In this document: positions 9,249 to 20,778 of the stretch, in pieces
Layout: every line of letters begins with the position of its first letter
Numbering within the stretch: position 1 is the first letter of the stretch
NCBI GenBank assembly: GCA_019044685.2
Contig: JAGTXX020000016.1
Coordinates: 248,001-312,000 of the forward strand
Length of the DNA stretch: 64,000 nt
Source of the DNA: Nannochloris sp. 'desiccata'
Lineage: Eukaryota > Chlorophyta > Trebouxiophyceae > Chlorellales > Chlorellaceae
Reading direction: 5' to 3'
The notes under the pieces: model-generated
The model's input: the letters and a program-made list of their open reading frames with translations, nothing else
Databases searched by the model: none
What the model was told of the DNA's origin: nothing
Made by a program: the position numbers and the translations under genes

Positions 9249-10379
9249 TTACATCAAACCTTCTCCTTTGAGCATAGCATCTACCAAAGACAATTTATCA
9301 CCATTTTTAACAGCATATTGCTGCCGTAACGCCTCTCCAGCCAAGCCTCCCAATTCATTCTTCCCACCACTCCGCCCGCTTCCCTTTGATTTCCCCCCTG
9401 GTGCCAACTGCGCTGCACAGGCACACACTCCATACAATGCACGAGTATTTTCTCCACCAGTCATTTCAATAATACCGGAGAAATACCCTCTTGCAGTCTC
9501 ATAATTCGCTGTACCTCCTGCAGAGTACAACGTCTCCGCCAGCAGCAACTGAACATTAATATTGCCTGGCTGGTGAAGTAGGACTTCCTCTAGACAGAAA
9601 ACAGCTTGCGTAAATGCTCCTGTTCGTAAATACAGTGAAGCAGCGTGTTCCCAAGCCCAACAGTCTGTTAAATGGATATCCAAATAGCCTCGAATCATTT
9701 GAATTGCACCGCCAAGATCGCCTTGTGCTTCTTTTATAGTTACTAACCTACGAAGAACAGTGGCATTCACCGGATTCTTTGCAAGTTCCTTCTTATACAA
9801 CTCTTCCGCTTTAGAAAAATCTTTTGTGGCTTCAAAATGCATTGCCATTAACCGGCTGGCACGGGCTGAATCTGGGAATTGGCGAGAGATTTGTTCTACT
9901 AGAGTCCAAGCTTCGTTAATTCTTCCGATGAGGAGTGCTGCTACAGTAACGTCTTCTCTAAGGGACCAGACTGTAAAACAATTAGAAAATTTGAATAGAA
10001 AATTTACAGGAAGGTGACAAAGTAGGGCTTTAGGTAATCAAAATAGCAAAGTGATCAAAGCGGTGTGGGAAAGGGGGAATTTGATTGCAACTTACGTTCG
10101 TCAACACCTAGCCTGCTAGCAAATTTGTTTAAGACTAAGCAACCATACTTGTATATCTGCTCTGGTAGACGAGCTCTAGACTCTCGTGCCTGTGTGAAAA
10201 AGTATATACGTCCATCAGACTGTGAGCGGGCTTTGCAAGATGTGATCAGGAATATTTGGGAAGAAAATCAAGGTATAAACACCACTTACAAGTTGTAAAA
10301 ATTCAGTTACTTGATCAAAAGGGGGAGAATCGATTCCTTCCAATGCCCTAAGAGCAGAACTTAGTTCATCAACTGGCAT
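9249..10379 (-). CDS. EMC2: ER membrane protein complex subunit 2 (EMC2), TPR protein
   Basis: Three exons, 10379-10290, 10189-10096 and 9970-9249, all have GT-AG borders and consistent phase (about 301 residues). EMC2 is the cytosolic TPR scaffold of the ER membrane insertase that places tail-anchored and multipass proteins. The order of elements follows the human protein: a short N-terminal helix, IYKYGCLVLNKFASRLG, an LWSLREDVTVAAL segment matching human IWIIYEQVMIAAL, then QFPDSARASRLMAMHFEATK and repeated TPRs such as WAWEHAASLYLRTGAF and AVFCLEEVLLHQPGN, with the characteristic ALYGVCACAAQLA near the end. A Gly/Ser/Lys-rich loop lies in the last 40 residues. The start at 10379 gives a clean MPVDELSSALRALEG. 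It is divergent from a small membrane protein gene. Confidence 0.87.
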
Positions 10380-10700
10380 GATCACTAGGTATATAAACAA
10401 AGAACGACCGATGTCTCCTAGACCAAATTGGTTAAACAACTATATAACTGTGTAGACAATTATTTATGTGTGATCGGTGAAATAGCTATCTTGCTGTTAA
10501 GTGACTCACAAGTTATTTTTGCGGCCATCTCCACAAATAATCATTCAACGGTTTCCGTAATCATTAAAACTCAACCCACACAGCCACAGGCATACTATTC
10601 TTTTTTCTAAGCGCTATTAAAGTCACTCTAAAGGTTTACGGCGAAGGCTCGCTGAGGTTGTTTCCGGTTTTCCTGTAATTTAGTTGAATGAAGTAGTTAA
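10380..10700. promoter_or_regulatory. Divergent intergenic region, EMC2 and small membrane protein
   Basis: These 321 bp lie between two opposed start codons and are presumed to hold both promoters. Nothing specific was recognised. Confidence 0.35.
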
Positions 10701-11564
10701 ATGATGCAACGCCCAAGCCACGGGCCGTTTGCTATCTTAGGGACCGCAGCGGCACTCGGAGTAGGAGCCAGAGTGATCAAAAAAGTAAGCGCATCATCTT
10801 TGGCGTTTTTTGTTGGCAAGAGAGGAGAATTTATCTTGAATTGTTTGCTGTTTTCATCTTAGATCAGCTAACTAGATCACTAACTGCTTTACTGTTCTCA
10901 CGTGCTTGCGCATCTTATAGTCTCGCCCATTCCAATGCTATAATGGCCTGGCCCCCCTGACTTCAAAGTTTTTACCGGCCTGCGTGTCTGTTGCAACTGT
11001 CCACTCGGTTTCCGCCCACTCCAGCTCAACTACAAGGTGCTGGAACCCCTTCTGCGTCAAGTGCAATCCCCCATTTTGGAACGAATGGAACAGCACAGAA
11101 CTCGTTTTACTCGTGCTCTTTTTTGGAGGAGTGGTCACAGGTGGACAAATTGCCTTGGCTAGCGTGAGTGCCTTTTATGCCAAATGTGTCGCTTCTGGCC
11201 GGCCCCTTGCTCCCTAAAAATTACACTATTATCCTCCCATTACCTTTGTTCAAATAAATATTCTTCTGCTCATTTTCTAAATATGACTTCACCATTTCTT
11301 CTCCTTCTGCAGAACATCGAGCTCCGTAAAATCGCTGCTATCACTGCCGCAGCGGGATTCGCTATGTATGGCACTGCAAGCAAGCTCTTTGGAATTGAAA
11401 GAGAAACCGCAAGTTCAGGCGTAAAATTAGACCGATTAGAGACGAGCCATGGAAAGCTGAGGACCGATCTGAAGGAGTTCAAGGCCGAGCTCAAGACCGA
11501 TCTCAGTTATTATTTTGTCGCTTCTGCTGTCCTCTTCTCTGCTTTAATTCTCCTAAAACGATAA
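10701..11564 (+). CDS. Small membrane protein, unknown function, with an apparent one-base frameshift
   Basis: Three exons are proposed: 10701-10784 (donor GTAAGC), 11025-11163 (acceptor CACTCCAG, donor GTGAGT) and 11313-11564. Exon 1 encodes a small hydrophobic segment (FAILGTAAALGVGARVI). Exon 2 starts in the frame LNYKVLEPLLRQVQSPILER but ends in another frame, GGVVTGGQIALAS, which is the frame that joins exon 3 in phase. Removing one T from the T6 run at 11119-11124 reconciles them and gives about 157 residues. Exon 3 has a hydrophobic stretch (IAAITAAAGFAMYGT), a charged helix (LETSHGKLRTDLKEFKAEL) and a C-terminal transmembrane segment (FVASAVLFSALILLKR). The family is not recognised. 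An organelle membrane location is a guess. Confidence 0.5.
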
Positions 11565-12808
11565 TATGCAATAAGGCTTTTAGGGAGGGAGGGAGTGGAG
11601 CTCTCACATCACACTGATACCACGACCTTTCTCGCCCCCGCTCCCTGTTCAAATACCAATTTTGCCAAACAAATTACATTATTTATTTAAGTTTCTCTTT
11701 TTTTCTTTTCCCTAAAAACAGTACAGTACGGTACAATAGAGTACTACCAGTCCTAGAAGTTACATTCTTTAATTTTTCAACGTTTGATATTTCCTTTTTC
11801 TGTTATGCCATTTTCTCTCATTCTGTCTTACTTACTGTTTAAAATTGTAAGAGCAATAGAAGCAAAATCGTTGGCTTACGCCCGCTGCTGCTATTAGACA
11901 TCTTGGCAGCCACTGGTGGCTGGAGAGCAGCGGCGCGATTGGATTTTCTCAAGGCAGCAGCGACTTGGCCAAAAAGATACCGAGCGCAGCTGGATACTCA
12001 AAGATCTGATGTCGTTGCTTTCATATTGTGGGTGCTGCCAATCAGGGGTGCAGATGCAGCAGGGGATCAGGAATCGCCTGAGCGACCATCAACTTTGATG
12101 ATGGCGGGCCGCATTTTTTTCCGGGATTTTTTCTCCAAATAGGATATTTCGGAACTTTTTTTTTTGCAAGAGATGCTTTTTCTGAGCAGTGTAAGCTGTT
12201 CATAGTTGAAAACATGGGCGAAATTTTCGATTGCATGTGAAAAATTAAAAGACCTGGACTGCTTCACAGCCCGCCGCCTCTTTAAAGTTGCTGCCGTTGC
12301 CCTGGTGGGCGATAATCATGACATTAGTGCGCAAATAACCGCTTATGAACAACAATTGATTGATTTAGGTTGTGAAAATGCAACGAATCTCCGGGGTTCA
12401 TCCTGAATTTCAAAGAAAAACATGTTTTTTCTCCAGGATTTCCGGCCGGCTAGAGCTCCGCTCCGGCATTTTTTTCTCGGGATTTTTTTCAGTAGTGGCG
12501 CCTGAGAATCTCGGAATTTTGCTCTTTTCCGGGATTTTTCGGGACAATCCCGACTAAAAAAGACACTGCCCGGGGCAAGTTGTCAAGTTGCCAACTGCCT
12601 TGCAAGTCCACAAGTCGGCGAGTGACTGAGCACAGCAGGGCAACAAGTCTGCGGCACTTTTGATGCTGATCAGCCCGTTGGCAGCATAAAATTATATTAT
12701 ATCTTTATAAAATACACAGAAACGCTGCCGCCGGCTTTAGCTCCGAGATTGACTTGCATGCAAATATAAACTCGAATTTGAATCTGTGAAAAAGTCATAA
12801 TTTGCATA
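11565..12808. other. Long non-coding, repeat-like stretch
   Basis: These 1.2 kb lack a convincing gene. A degenerate T-rich motif of the form CGGGATTTTTTC recurs near 12122, 12477 and 12531, and GC-rich islands alternate with T-tracts, suggesting decayed repeats. A short open stretch near 12260-12390 (FTARRLFKVAAVALVGDNHD) has protein-like composition but no start, stop or splice context that I trust. It may be a gene fragment. Confidence 0.4.
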
Positions 12809-13603
12809 ATGAGACAGCTTAAATACCACGAAAAGAAGCTTTTGAAAAAAGTAGAGTAAGTTTTGAGAGCTGATTGTGCGTGCCTAAGCATTATTTTATA
12901 CATTTTACTTGTGATTAATTTTCACACTGCCGTATTCTAACCCATACTGATTTCCTTTTCTTTGCTTGCAGCTTCCTCCATTATAAAAATGAAGGCAACC
13001 TACGTGAACTGCAGGCTATGCGCCGCTATCATATCACCAATCGTGACGACTATAAACAGCTAAATCAAGTCTGCGGCCAAGTCACGAAATTAGTCAGCAC
13101 ATTGAAACGTCTAGATCCCAAAGATAGCACGCGGATAGAACTTACAGACGCATTATTGAACAAGTAAGTAGAGTATATAGAAATACTAGTTTACTATTGG
13201 ATAAATTAATGCTTTTCATCTGGAGAAACGATCTTGCCGCTGCCGGCCACTAAATTTAATATTAACCCTATTTTTCTTTCTTATTTCCTGCAGATTGTAC
13301 GACATGGGTGTCATCACCACTAAGAAATCCCTCGCCCAAGTAGACAAACTTTCCACCTCTTCATTTTGCCGTAGAAGACTTTCTGTGGTCATGGTCCGTC
13401 TCAGAATGTCGGAAACTTTGAGGGAGGCAGTCACTTTCATAGAACAGGGCCACGTGCGTGTAGGACCAGATACAGTCACGGATCCTGCATTTTTAGTAAC
13501 ACGGTCTATGGAAGATTTCGTGACGTGGGTCGATACAAGTAAAATTAAGAGAAAGGTGTTGCAATATAACGATCAGCTGGATGATTTTGATCTGCTCAAT
13601 TAA
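12809..13603 (+). CDS. IMP3: U3 snoRNP protein IMP3
   Basis: Three exons, 12809-12855, 12972-13163 and 13294-13603, join in phase to give about 182 residues, the family's usual size. IMP3 is an S4-like RNA-binding subunit of the small-subunit processome that helps U3 snoRNA pair with pre-rRNA. Near-invariant segments are visible: the N-terminal [44 protein letters not shown], the S4 loop [20 protein letters not shown] and [20 protein letters not shown], ending in [11 protein letters not shown]. The exon 1/2 junction falls in KVD|FL, reproducing the human N-terminus. TGTAA at 13731 may be the poly(A) signal. Confidence 0.95.
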
Positions 13604-13763
13604 GAAAATTAAAAAGTCACTCCCCCACCTCTCTTTGTTCTCTATAGGTATTATATACCTATTAGTTTGCACATTGTTACGTGTCTATTTACGTAGTTTA
13701 AATTTTATGATTGTGATAGATACAGTATAGTGTAATTAGTAAAATTAATTAATCATATATCAA

Positions 13764-15115
13764 TTATTCATTCTGATCACCGCCATCACCAGTTCCGAAA
13801 CCTCGTGGCGGTAAAAATGTAAATGGAGCTATCTCAGCATCAAAAGTCTTCTCTGTTAACCCCGTTTTACTGTTTAATACTGCCATTTCAAAGCTTCCTT
13901 GCATGGTCGTCCCACCTGAAGGGTCACTATCTGTCCCACTGAAATACTGGAAACAGGTGGCAGGTTTCAAAATTGGTGTACACCCAACGACACCTCTTGC
14001 GCCTCTGGCAACTTCGGCCATAATCTGCCCTGCTGCATTTTTAATTATCCAATGCCGACTCTTCAACTGCACAGTTTGGTTTCTGCAAGAGGTATTAAAA
14101 GGAAGTATTAGAAGGAAAAGTTTGATACATGAGTTCGTATTGAGGTTATAAAAAATAAAATGATTGTGTCGGGGAAAAAATGGTGTAACTTTTTAATAGA
14201 GATGCCCCCCCCTCAGAAGTATCTGTAATTGTCACCATAAACAGGTCGCCTAGCTTTTACGCGGCAACCTGGTAAGGTTGAAAACTATCCCGCCATTTTT
14301 CTTAAACTTCTTTATTTCTAAAAAAGTTGCGCTTAGAGAAAGATGGCAGGGAATCATCATCGGGAAGAAAGTTTTTAAAAAATGCGTTTTTTTTCCATTC
14401 AATTCCTCATAGAATTTCAACTAAATACAAAGAACCAAAACCTCTTTACATTAGTAACTTACCCAGTATTACTAACTCGCACTCTATAGGTGTAGTACAT
14501 TTTCGGTGGTACCGCCTCATCATCAGGGTCATATGTCGGGTCCAACTCAGCTTGGGTACCCACAAATGCAGAACAGACATCAACCCTGACAGATTTAGTA
14601 GTTGCAGTGCTACTGCATCGTGCCATATGAAGCTGTTCTTCCAAAATACGGAGACTCGTAAATGCACGGTCTAGAAGATCTAAAGCAGTAGGCGTAGGCG
14701 TAGGCGTAGAGCGAGCGTTAGTAGAAGAATCTGTGTTACTTGGATGGCGGAATTCTGCACGGATGGTTTGGCGGAGCTGTTCTGCGTTGAAAGTCCCAGT
14801 GTAGGTTGAAGAGGATAGCCAAGGTAATAAGCCGACGAGAGATTCTTTCATGTATGCTGTACAGTTTAAGTAGGGGGTTTGGTAGTTTATGAAAGGAGGG
14901 TGGGTTGGAGAGGTGACGACGATCAGCGGCATGTGGGGAACAAAATTTTAGAAGATCTTACCTGGAGCAGGGGTAGCCCAGCCATGGCCTCCTCCATTCT
15001 GAAGCCATGCCATCTTATCCATTGGCATTTGAACATCGATGCTGATTCCTTGTTTCTCCATAACAGTTGCTTGTCGAAGGAATAATCGATATAAAGTTCT
15101 GATCGCTCTAGACAT
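13764..15115 (-). CDS. LYR-motif/ApaG-domain fusion protein
   Basis: Three exons, 15115-14962, 14856-14463 and 14082-13764, join in phase to give about 288 residues. The C-terminal 130 residues are an ApaG domain: YTYRVRVSNTGNQTVQLKSR, HWIIKNAAG, RGVVGCTPILKPATCFQYFS and GTTMQGSFEMA match the bacterial CorD/ApaG fold. The N-terminus opens with MSRAIRTLYRLFLRQA, a textbook LYR tripeptide. After an insert come LRQTIRAEFRHPSN and a Leu-rich helix (LLDRAFTSLRILEEQL), which are the later parts of a Complex1_LYR domain (usual pattern ...IRxEFRxN...). LYR proteins bind acyl-carrier protein in mitochondria and act in Fe-S delivery and respiratory-complex assembly. ApaG domains occur in FBXO3 and POLDIP2 and are presumed ligand- or protein-binding. 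Pfam-scale confirmation of the LYR half is needed; the ApaG half is secure. Divergent from DPH2. Confidence 0.8.
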
Positions 15116-15534
15116 TGTGGCGATCTTTTTGATAAATGCAGGCTATCAGCCTATTTAATTCTGATATCTACCTTCTGTTTATTTAATGTGTGAATAAAAA
15201 GAGGAGAAGATGTGCTCTGTAAAGGTTTAGTCGTTGCCGCTGTGCAAAGTCACTCCGTGGTGCTGGAAGTTCTCAAGGGGCCAAAGAAAGCCAATGCAGT
15301 TGTTTCCTCTCATCTAACGAATGAACAAATTATTCACGATTTTTTTAAAAGTGCCTAGGTGGCACGTAGTAGCACTAGATTTGAACAGGGCAACTTCGCC
15401 GCCACCGACAACGGCAAAGCTGTGGTAGGATACAGAAGTAAATCTGGCAGCTAAGCTCATATCATCTAATTCATTGCCTTTTATTCAATAAGCAAATATA
15501 ACAAGGTAGCCAATTAAAGGCTTTAAATCCCAGT
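15116..15534. promoter_or_regulatory. Divergent intergenic region, LYR-ApaG and DPH2
   Basis: These 419 bp separate two start codons facing away from each other, so both promoters are presumed to lie here. No ORF or RNA gene was supported. Confidence 0.35.
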
Positions 15535-17194
15535 ATGGCTGCAGATTCAAGTGATGCATGGCGAATTCAGGAGACGGCAAACTTCATTTGCACTCGTAAA
15601 TATACCAAAATTGCAGCGCAGTTTCCTGATGAGCTACTACAACATGTAACATCGGTATCATTCGATCTACAAAATGCATGCAAAGAGCAAGACCATGTGA
15701 TTAAGGTATGCCGATTATATTTTAAAAAACCCTGCCTTCTTCTTAACTCTAATTTTAAATCCACTCATCACAACTATATCTCGCTTGAGTTAGGTGTTCG
15801 TGCTGGCAGATACAACTTACAACAGCTTAAGTGTAGACGAGGTAGCAGCATCACATGTCGAGGCCGACTGTGTTGTCCACTATGGCCGTGCCTCGCTTAC
15901 CAGGCTCTCTAGAATCCCAGCGTACTATGTTTTTCCATCTAGAGAACTCAATGTAGACGCAATAGTAGACGCTTTAATTGGGAGTAGCTTCTTTGCCCAG
16001 GACAATGGTGGTAATAATGAGAATGATGATGCGGCCACCACCACCGCCATTACCCCCCCATCTGTTATATTCCTAGATCAAGTTCTTCTTGATAGCTTGG
16101 CTGCTTTAGAAACTGCAACTCGATCCAAACTACCTAGCACCATCATCAGGAAGATAGAATTTGCAAATGTTCCATTAAGAAGTGCTGAACCTACTCTGAA
16201 AACTCTGAAAACACGCAGCAGTGACCAGTGTTGTAAAAAAGACAGCGTTGCTAGTGACTGCAAGGTAGCATGTCAAGCCACTGAAAATGAATCTACCGTC
16301 GCAGGATACACGTGGAACACTCAAATGCTCGCTACTACCCCTCTACATCAGTGCAAATTTGTGTGGATAGGCTGTCTAGATGCACCAGCACTAAGGCATT
16401 TGCAACTGACCTACAGCACCGCTAGGTGGCTCACAGTAGACCCTTTTGCTTCGACTGGTATTCATAGCACTTCGGCTATCAAAATTGAGCAAGGACTGCC
16501 ACTAGAAGTCTCCAGATTACTAAAACGACGCTATTTTCTTGTAGAAAAGGCCAGAAATGCAAACATAATCGGCATCCTTGTCGGGACCCTTGGAGCCGCT
16601 GGCTACGGTGATGCTCTTTGGCAACTTCGAAAGGCAGCTCAACTTGCAGGGAAAAAGACGTATACCATGCTTATGGGCAAACCCAGTCCTGCAAAGCTAG
16701 CAAACTTCCCTGAAGTGGACGTTTTTGTAATGGTAGCAGATCCCCAGGGTCAAATTCTAGATAGCAAAGAGTATTTGGCGCCAATAATAACACCACATGA
16801 GGCGATGCTGGCATTTAGTGAAGGCTCAGAATGGAAAGAAAGTGAATATAGACTTGATTTTGATCATATAGTGAGTACCAATACTGATGCTAGAATGGGA
16901 GGAATTAATAGTGGAGATGGAGTAAATAATGAAGAAGACGAAAAAGAAGGTTGTTGTGGTGACATCGGAGCGTTGGCTGTTCAAGCACAGCAAGCGTTGA
17001 TCGTCACCCCTGCTGCTGCTGGAGCTGGGCATTTAGTAGAAGTGAAGTCTGCTGCGGATTATTTAGTGCATAAGCGAAGTTGGACAGGGGTTGAGACGCC
17101 GCTTGTAGGGTCTGAAAAGAAAGAAGCTCATTTGGCAGTGCCGGGGCTGAGCGGGAGAGCGGCAGGGTATTCCCATGAAGAAGGCAAGAACTGA
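15535..17194 (+). CDS. DPH2: Diphthamide biosynthesis protein 2 (Dph2), lacking typical cluster cysteines
   Basis: Two exons (15535-15705 and 15794-17194) join as HVIK|VFVLADTTY, giving 523 residues. Dph2 pairs with Dph1 in the radical-SAM-like enzyme that transfers the aminocarboxypropyl group of SAM to the eEF2 histidine. Recognisable segments are FICTRKYTKIAAQFPDELL, SVDEVAASHVEADCVVHYG, the central domain FVWIGCLDAPALRHLQLTYS, and the third domain GYGDALWQLRKAAQLAGKK, MLMGKPSPAKLANFPEVDVF, YLAPIITPHEAMLAF. Where relatives have a CC before VDE, this protein reads NSLSVDE, and where many have LACNP it reads LAFSEG, so two cysteine ligand positions appear lost. The 120-residue low-complexity C-terminus is lineage-specific. 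Dph1 rather than Dph2 is reported to carry the essential cluster, so the protein may still work. TGTAA follows at 17243. Confidence 0.9.
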
Positions 17195-17602
17195 TAGCTG
17201 ATATGTTTTGAAGTGATTTATAATTTAAACAATCCATCTCCATGTAATGAACTCGGGTATAGTAATGCGATGATAAGTTCCAGCTGTGATTACAGAGAAG
17301 AGAGGAAGCTGGGCTGCTTCAATTCCGCGCCAACTTGAAGTTCAACTTAGTCCGTGGATATTGCGCTGCTATATTTAGAATTGACGTCAGCTTGGCAATT
17401 ATGATCGTTGTCTCTATTTATTATTTAGTCCAGCACCTTTACACCCACGTGATATATATGTAAGTAATACAAATTAAGAATATTTCTATAAACTTCGACG
17501 CAATTTGTATTGCGCATTATTCGCTTTGATTACAAACGTCCAAAACTAGGCAGGAATCAAATGCGCGGCTTAGTATAGTTCTAGAAGTATTTTAAAAACA
17601 CA
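17195..17602. other. Intergenic region, DPH2 to GINT1-like gene
   Basis: These 408 bp are non-coding. They include TGTAA at 17243-17247, probably the DPH2 poly(A) signal, and the promoter of the following gene. Confidence 0.35.
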
Positions 17603-20600
17603 ATGGCGAAGATGCGGCCTACCACACGGATGCTTGGGCTTGCGATTGTGCTCACAGCTGTCGTCTGGTTGTTCCCGCCGCGGCAGCAGTTGCTTCCGAG
17701 GGCTGCTGCTGCTAACAGCATCATGTGCAGCTCAGTTGTAAGTAATCAGAGAGTATACATGAGGGGTCTTTATATCAACAATTTACACATAAATTGCAGT
17801 GCCTCTGACACAACAAAAAACTATTTTTTTCCCTTCAATGTAGGGAGCCAGCCTTGGTCTTTTTCTTGGTGACAAGGCCACCAGCCTTCGACCTCTCGAC
17901 CTACTCGGCGTTCAAGGCCCTGCAGCCTGGCCAGTATGCAACCCAATATTCACCGCAGGAGGTCTCAAATCATACGATGGTATTGCTGGGCCAAGCTTTT
18001 TTCAATATCAAGGACGTCTTTTTATGTTTTTCGAGGCTTTAACATGCCAAAACCAACGCCGGTCTATTGGAATAGCCGAAAGCAACGACGAAGGCATCAC
18101 CTGGAGAAGTCTAGGAACAATTCTGAGTTCAAAAGGACAAGATTTGCTACGTAGACCCAGAGTTTTTACTTACAATAATGAAATTCTCATGGTTACAGAT
18201 AGCCGTCAAGGCCCAAAATTACTTCGGTGTTTGAAATTTCCAATGAGCTGGCACTTGAACGCAACGCTAACAACTGAACCGTTACGTGGAGTCTCTATAA
18301 TTAAAGCACCTGTGCCCGAAGGTGTCGAATTAGCAGAAGAAAAGTGGCTTATGGTAGGTAGCTTAAGTACATCTTCATCTTCTTCATCTTCTTATCTCCT
18401 GGGGCGCCGAGGAGTCACTCTTATAAGTAGCAACAAAGAAGAATATAATGGAGTAGATTTACCAATAGAAGATGATGTGATAGCAGTGTATGGAGCGTCT
18501 TCTCCACTAGGACCATGGAAACAGTATGAACAGAGCCCGTTCCGTGTTCATGCAGCATCTCCTGGAGGTGGTCTCACTATTCTTCCCAAAGAAGCAATAA
18601 CGTATCGCAATAATGATGATAATAATAGCAAAGAGCTGATTATTCGCCTTGGAAGGAGTTGCTCTGGTGGTCCTATTACATGTGGTGATGTAGTAGCAAG
18701 TATATTTGATCTTAGTGAAGACACACTACATGAAGCACCGTTGTCTTTACCACCACATCAGAATTTTCTCGGTGAACGAGTGTGGCGCCAAAGCGAAGGG
18801 TGGGACGGTGGAGAACGAGCAGAAGCCACAGTCGCTACATTACCTTCTGGGAAAGTGGCTGCTATTGTATTGGGTAAACCAATGTGTAAACGCACTCGAC
18901 CCTGGTATGCTTTCGTATTAGAAAGTACTGTATTGCTACTACAAATGACAGTAATGGGGTGTGTTGGTTGTCTTGTAGCTATGGTTATTTTGAAGAATAG
19001 AGGGTTACGTATTGTAAAAGCTAGTTTCTTTAGAGGTTTTGGTGTTAGTTATGGCGGTGGCGGTGGGTATGCTATTAATAGAAGAGGAGGAGCACATATT
19101 ACTACGAGCCCTAATGGTATTAATGGCAATAGTGGTGGAGGGGGTAGCGGTGGTGTCGGCGGTGGTACTGCGTCGTCGTTGCCTGGTGGCTATCCTATTC
19201 CCAAGACCTCTTTAGCTATCCAAAGACTGCAAGCAGAAGAACGAGGGGAGATACATCATCAACCAATAAGTCCACGTGGACGTGCTGTACTCACCAGCAG
19301 AGCTGCTGGTCGAAACGGCGGTGGAGAAGGCGCTGTGCCTTCTTCAGCTGGTGCTGCTCTGGCAGCGGACTTGGCTGCTAGATTTGCTGCATTTGCATCG
19401 ATGCCTCCTTCTTCTGCTTCGAAACATGGCAGTGTACAACCCTTATCATCACCAGCATCCCCTACTATGCATCATCTCTCTCTTAACAGCAGCAGAAACA
19501 CCCACAACCACACCACTACGGCTTCTTCTTTATCAAATACCAACAGCAACCTCCGTCGCCGTCGGCAGCAAATTAAATTAGCTATCAGAGGAGGGATTCA
19601 ACGCTGGGCTATACGCCTTCTAGAAGCAACCCCAAGACAAATGCTCTCCTTTTTGATATTATCCCTCGCGATAAGCAGTGTTGCATTTGCAGTACAGAGG
19701 GTACACATTCTGTTCTACCCATTTTGGGCGCCGGCGCCGGCCATTGAGGTCGGTGGTCAATATTCTCGTTTCACTTTATTAGTCATGTCGTACGAATCCC
19801 GTAGATCTCTTTTAGAGGGATATATACGGAACTATGAACAATGCTCTTCCGTGGGAGAAATCCTCATCGTCTGGAACCAACAAAATCAAGAACAAAAACA
19901 CGAAGGAAAAGAAAAAATCACGAGTGCTCCGTCTGTGCCTCGTCCTCCTGATCCTTTAAGAGACTTCCCCTGGGCTACTGTCCCCATCCGAGTCCGCGCA
20001 CAGGCTAACAATTCTCTGACGAATCGCTACTTACCAGATGATCAATTGAGGTTTCGTGGTGTGTTGTCTCTAGATGATGATTTACGACTGCCTTGTGCTG
20101 ACGTTGAACGAGCATTTGCCACGTGGCGCTCGAGTCCGTCCAGTCTGACTGGCTACGTGGCCCGTTTAGCTGAAGTTTCTACTACACCCCGGTATCATAC
20201 TGAACCGGAAGCTGTTGCAAAAGGCTGGTATAATTTAATTCTTACAGGGGCTGCGTTCATAGATAGCAGAGATGCGTTTGCTGCATACTGGTCAGATTCA
20301 AAACCGATGCAAGAAGCTCGAAAATTAGTGGATAGTCTTCATAATTGCGATGATATTTTAATGAATTTTGTAGTAGCAAATAGTACGGTCACTCGTATTG
20401 GTAAAAAAGGTAAAAAACAAGGGTCTGTGTTGTTCGTGCGGCCTTTGAGAAGGCTGGATGTGAGTTGGCTGAGTGGCGTCGGCCTAAGTCACTCAGTGGA
20501 TCATTTTCTTGATGACGCAGAGCAGTGTTTAGTAGAGTTTCAAAAGTTATTTGGACGGTGGCCACTGCGTGGGGAAGAATTTAATTGGGAGGAAAGTGAA

Positions 20601-20669
20601 GGGCAAGGTGGCGGGAAGCCGAGGTGTCGACAAGGGCGGTCGCATTTGGATTGCGTGTACCTTTCTTAG
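17603..20669 (+). CDS. GINT1-like membrane glycosyltransferase: beta-propeller plus GT64 domain
   Basis: Exon 1 (17603-17737) encodes a signal-anchor-like N-terminus (MLGLAIVLTAVVWLFPP). Exon 2 (17844-20669) gives a total of 986 residues. Residues about 50-400 resemble the GH43/32-like propeller found at the N-terminus of plant glucosamine inositolphosphorylceramide transferase 1 (FTAGGLKSYDGIAGPSFF, GRLFMFFEALT, SIGIAESNDEGITW). A transmembrane stretch (LLLQMTVMGCVGCLVAMVIL), a Gly/Ser/His-rich linker of over 150 residues and a second transmembrane stretch (MLSFLILSLAISSVAFAV) follow. The C-terminal GT64 domain has FTLLVMSYESRRSLLEGYI, SLTNRYLP, the metal-binding LSLDDDLRLPC and NCDDILMNFVVAN. 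In plants this architecture glycosylates GIPC sphingolipids in the Golgi. The exact sugar and acceptor here are not known. Larger than Arabidopsis GINT1 because of the linker. Confidence 0.88.
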
Positions 20670-20714
20670 CTAAGTTATCGATATCTTAAAATAGTTGAAT
20701 ATCGAATTAAAGGT

Positions 20715-20778
20715 AAATACTTAAATCTAAATTTAAATAGATAAACAAATACTTAAATCTAAATTTAAATAGATAAAC
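20715..20778 (+). repeat. Perfect 32-bp tandem duplication
   Basis: The AT-rich unit beginning AAATACTTAAATC occurs at 20715-20746 and again, unchanged, at 20747-20778. It lies in the 3' flank of the GINT1-like gene and looks like a recent duplication. Confidence 0.9.

Noticed and set aside
11903..12557. Several short frames in the 11.6-12.8 kb stretch as genes
   Set aside because: They overlap in different frames, run through T-tract repeats and lack splice or start support. Only a possible fragment is noted.
15340..15420. Possible tRNA B-box (GTTCAAATC on the minus strand)
   Set aside because: No A-box at the right distance and no cloverleaf could be drawn.
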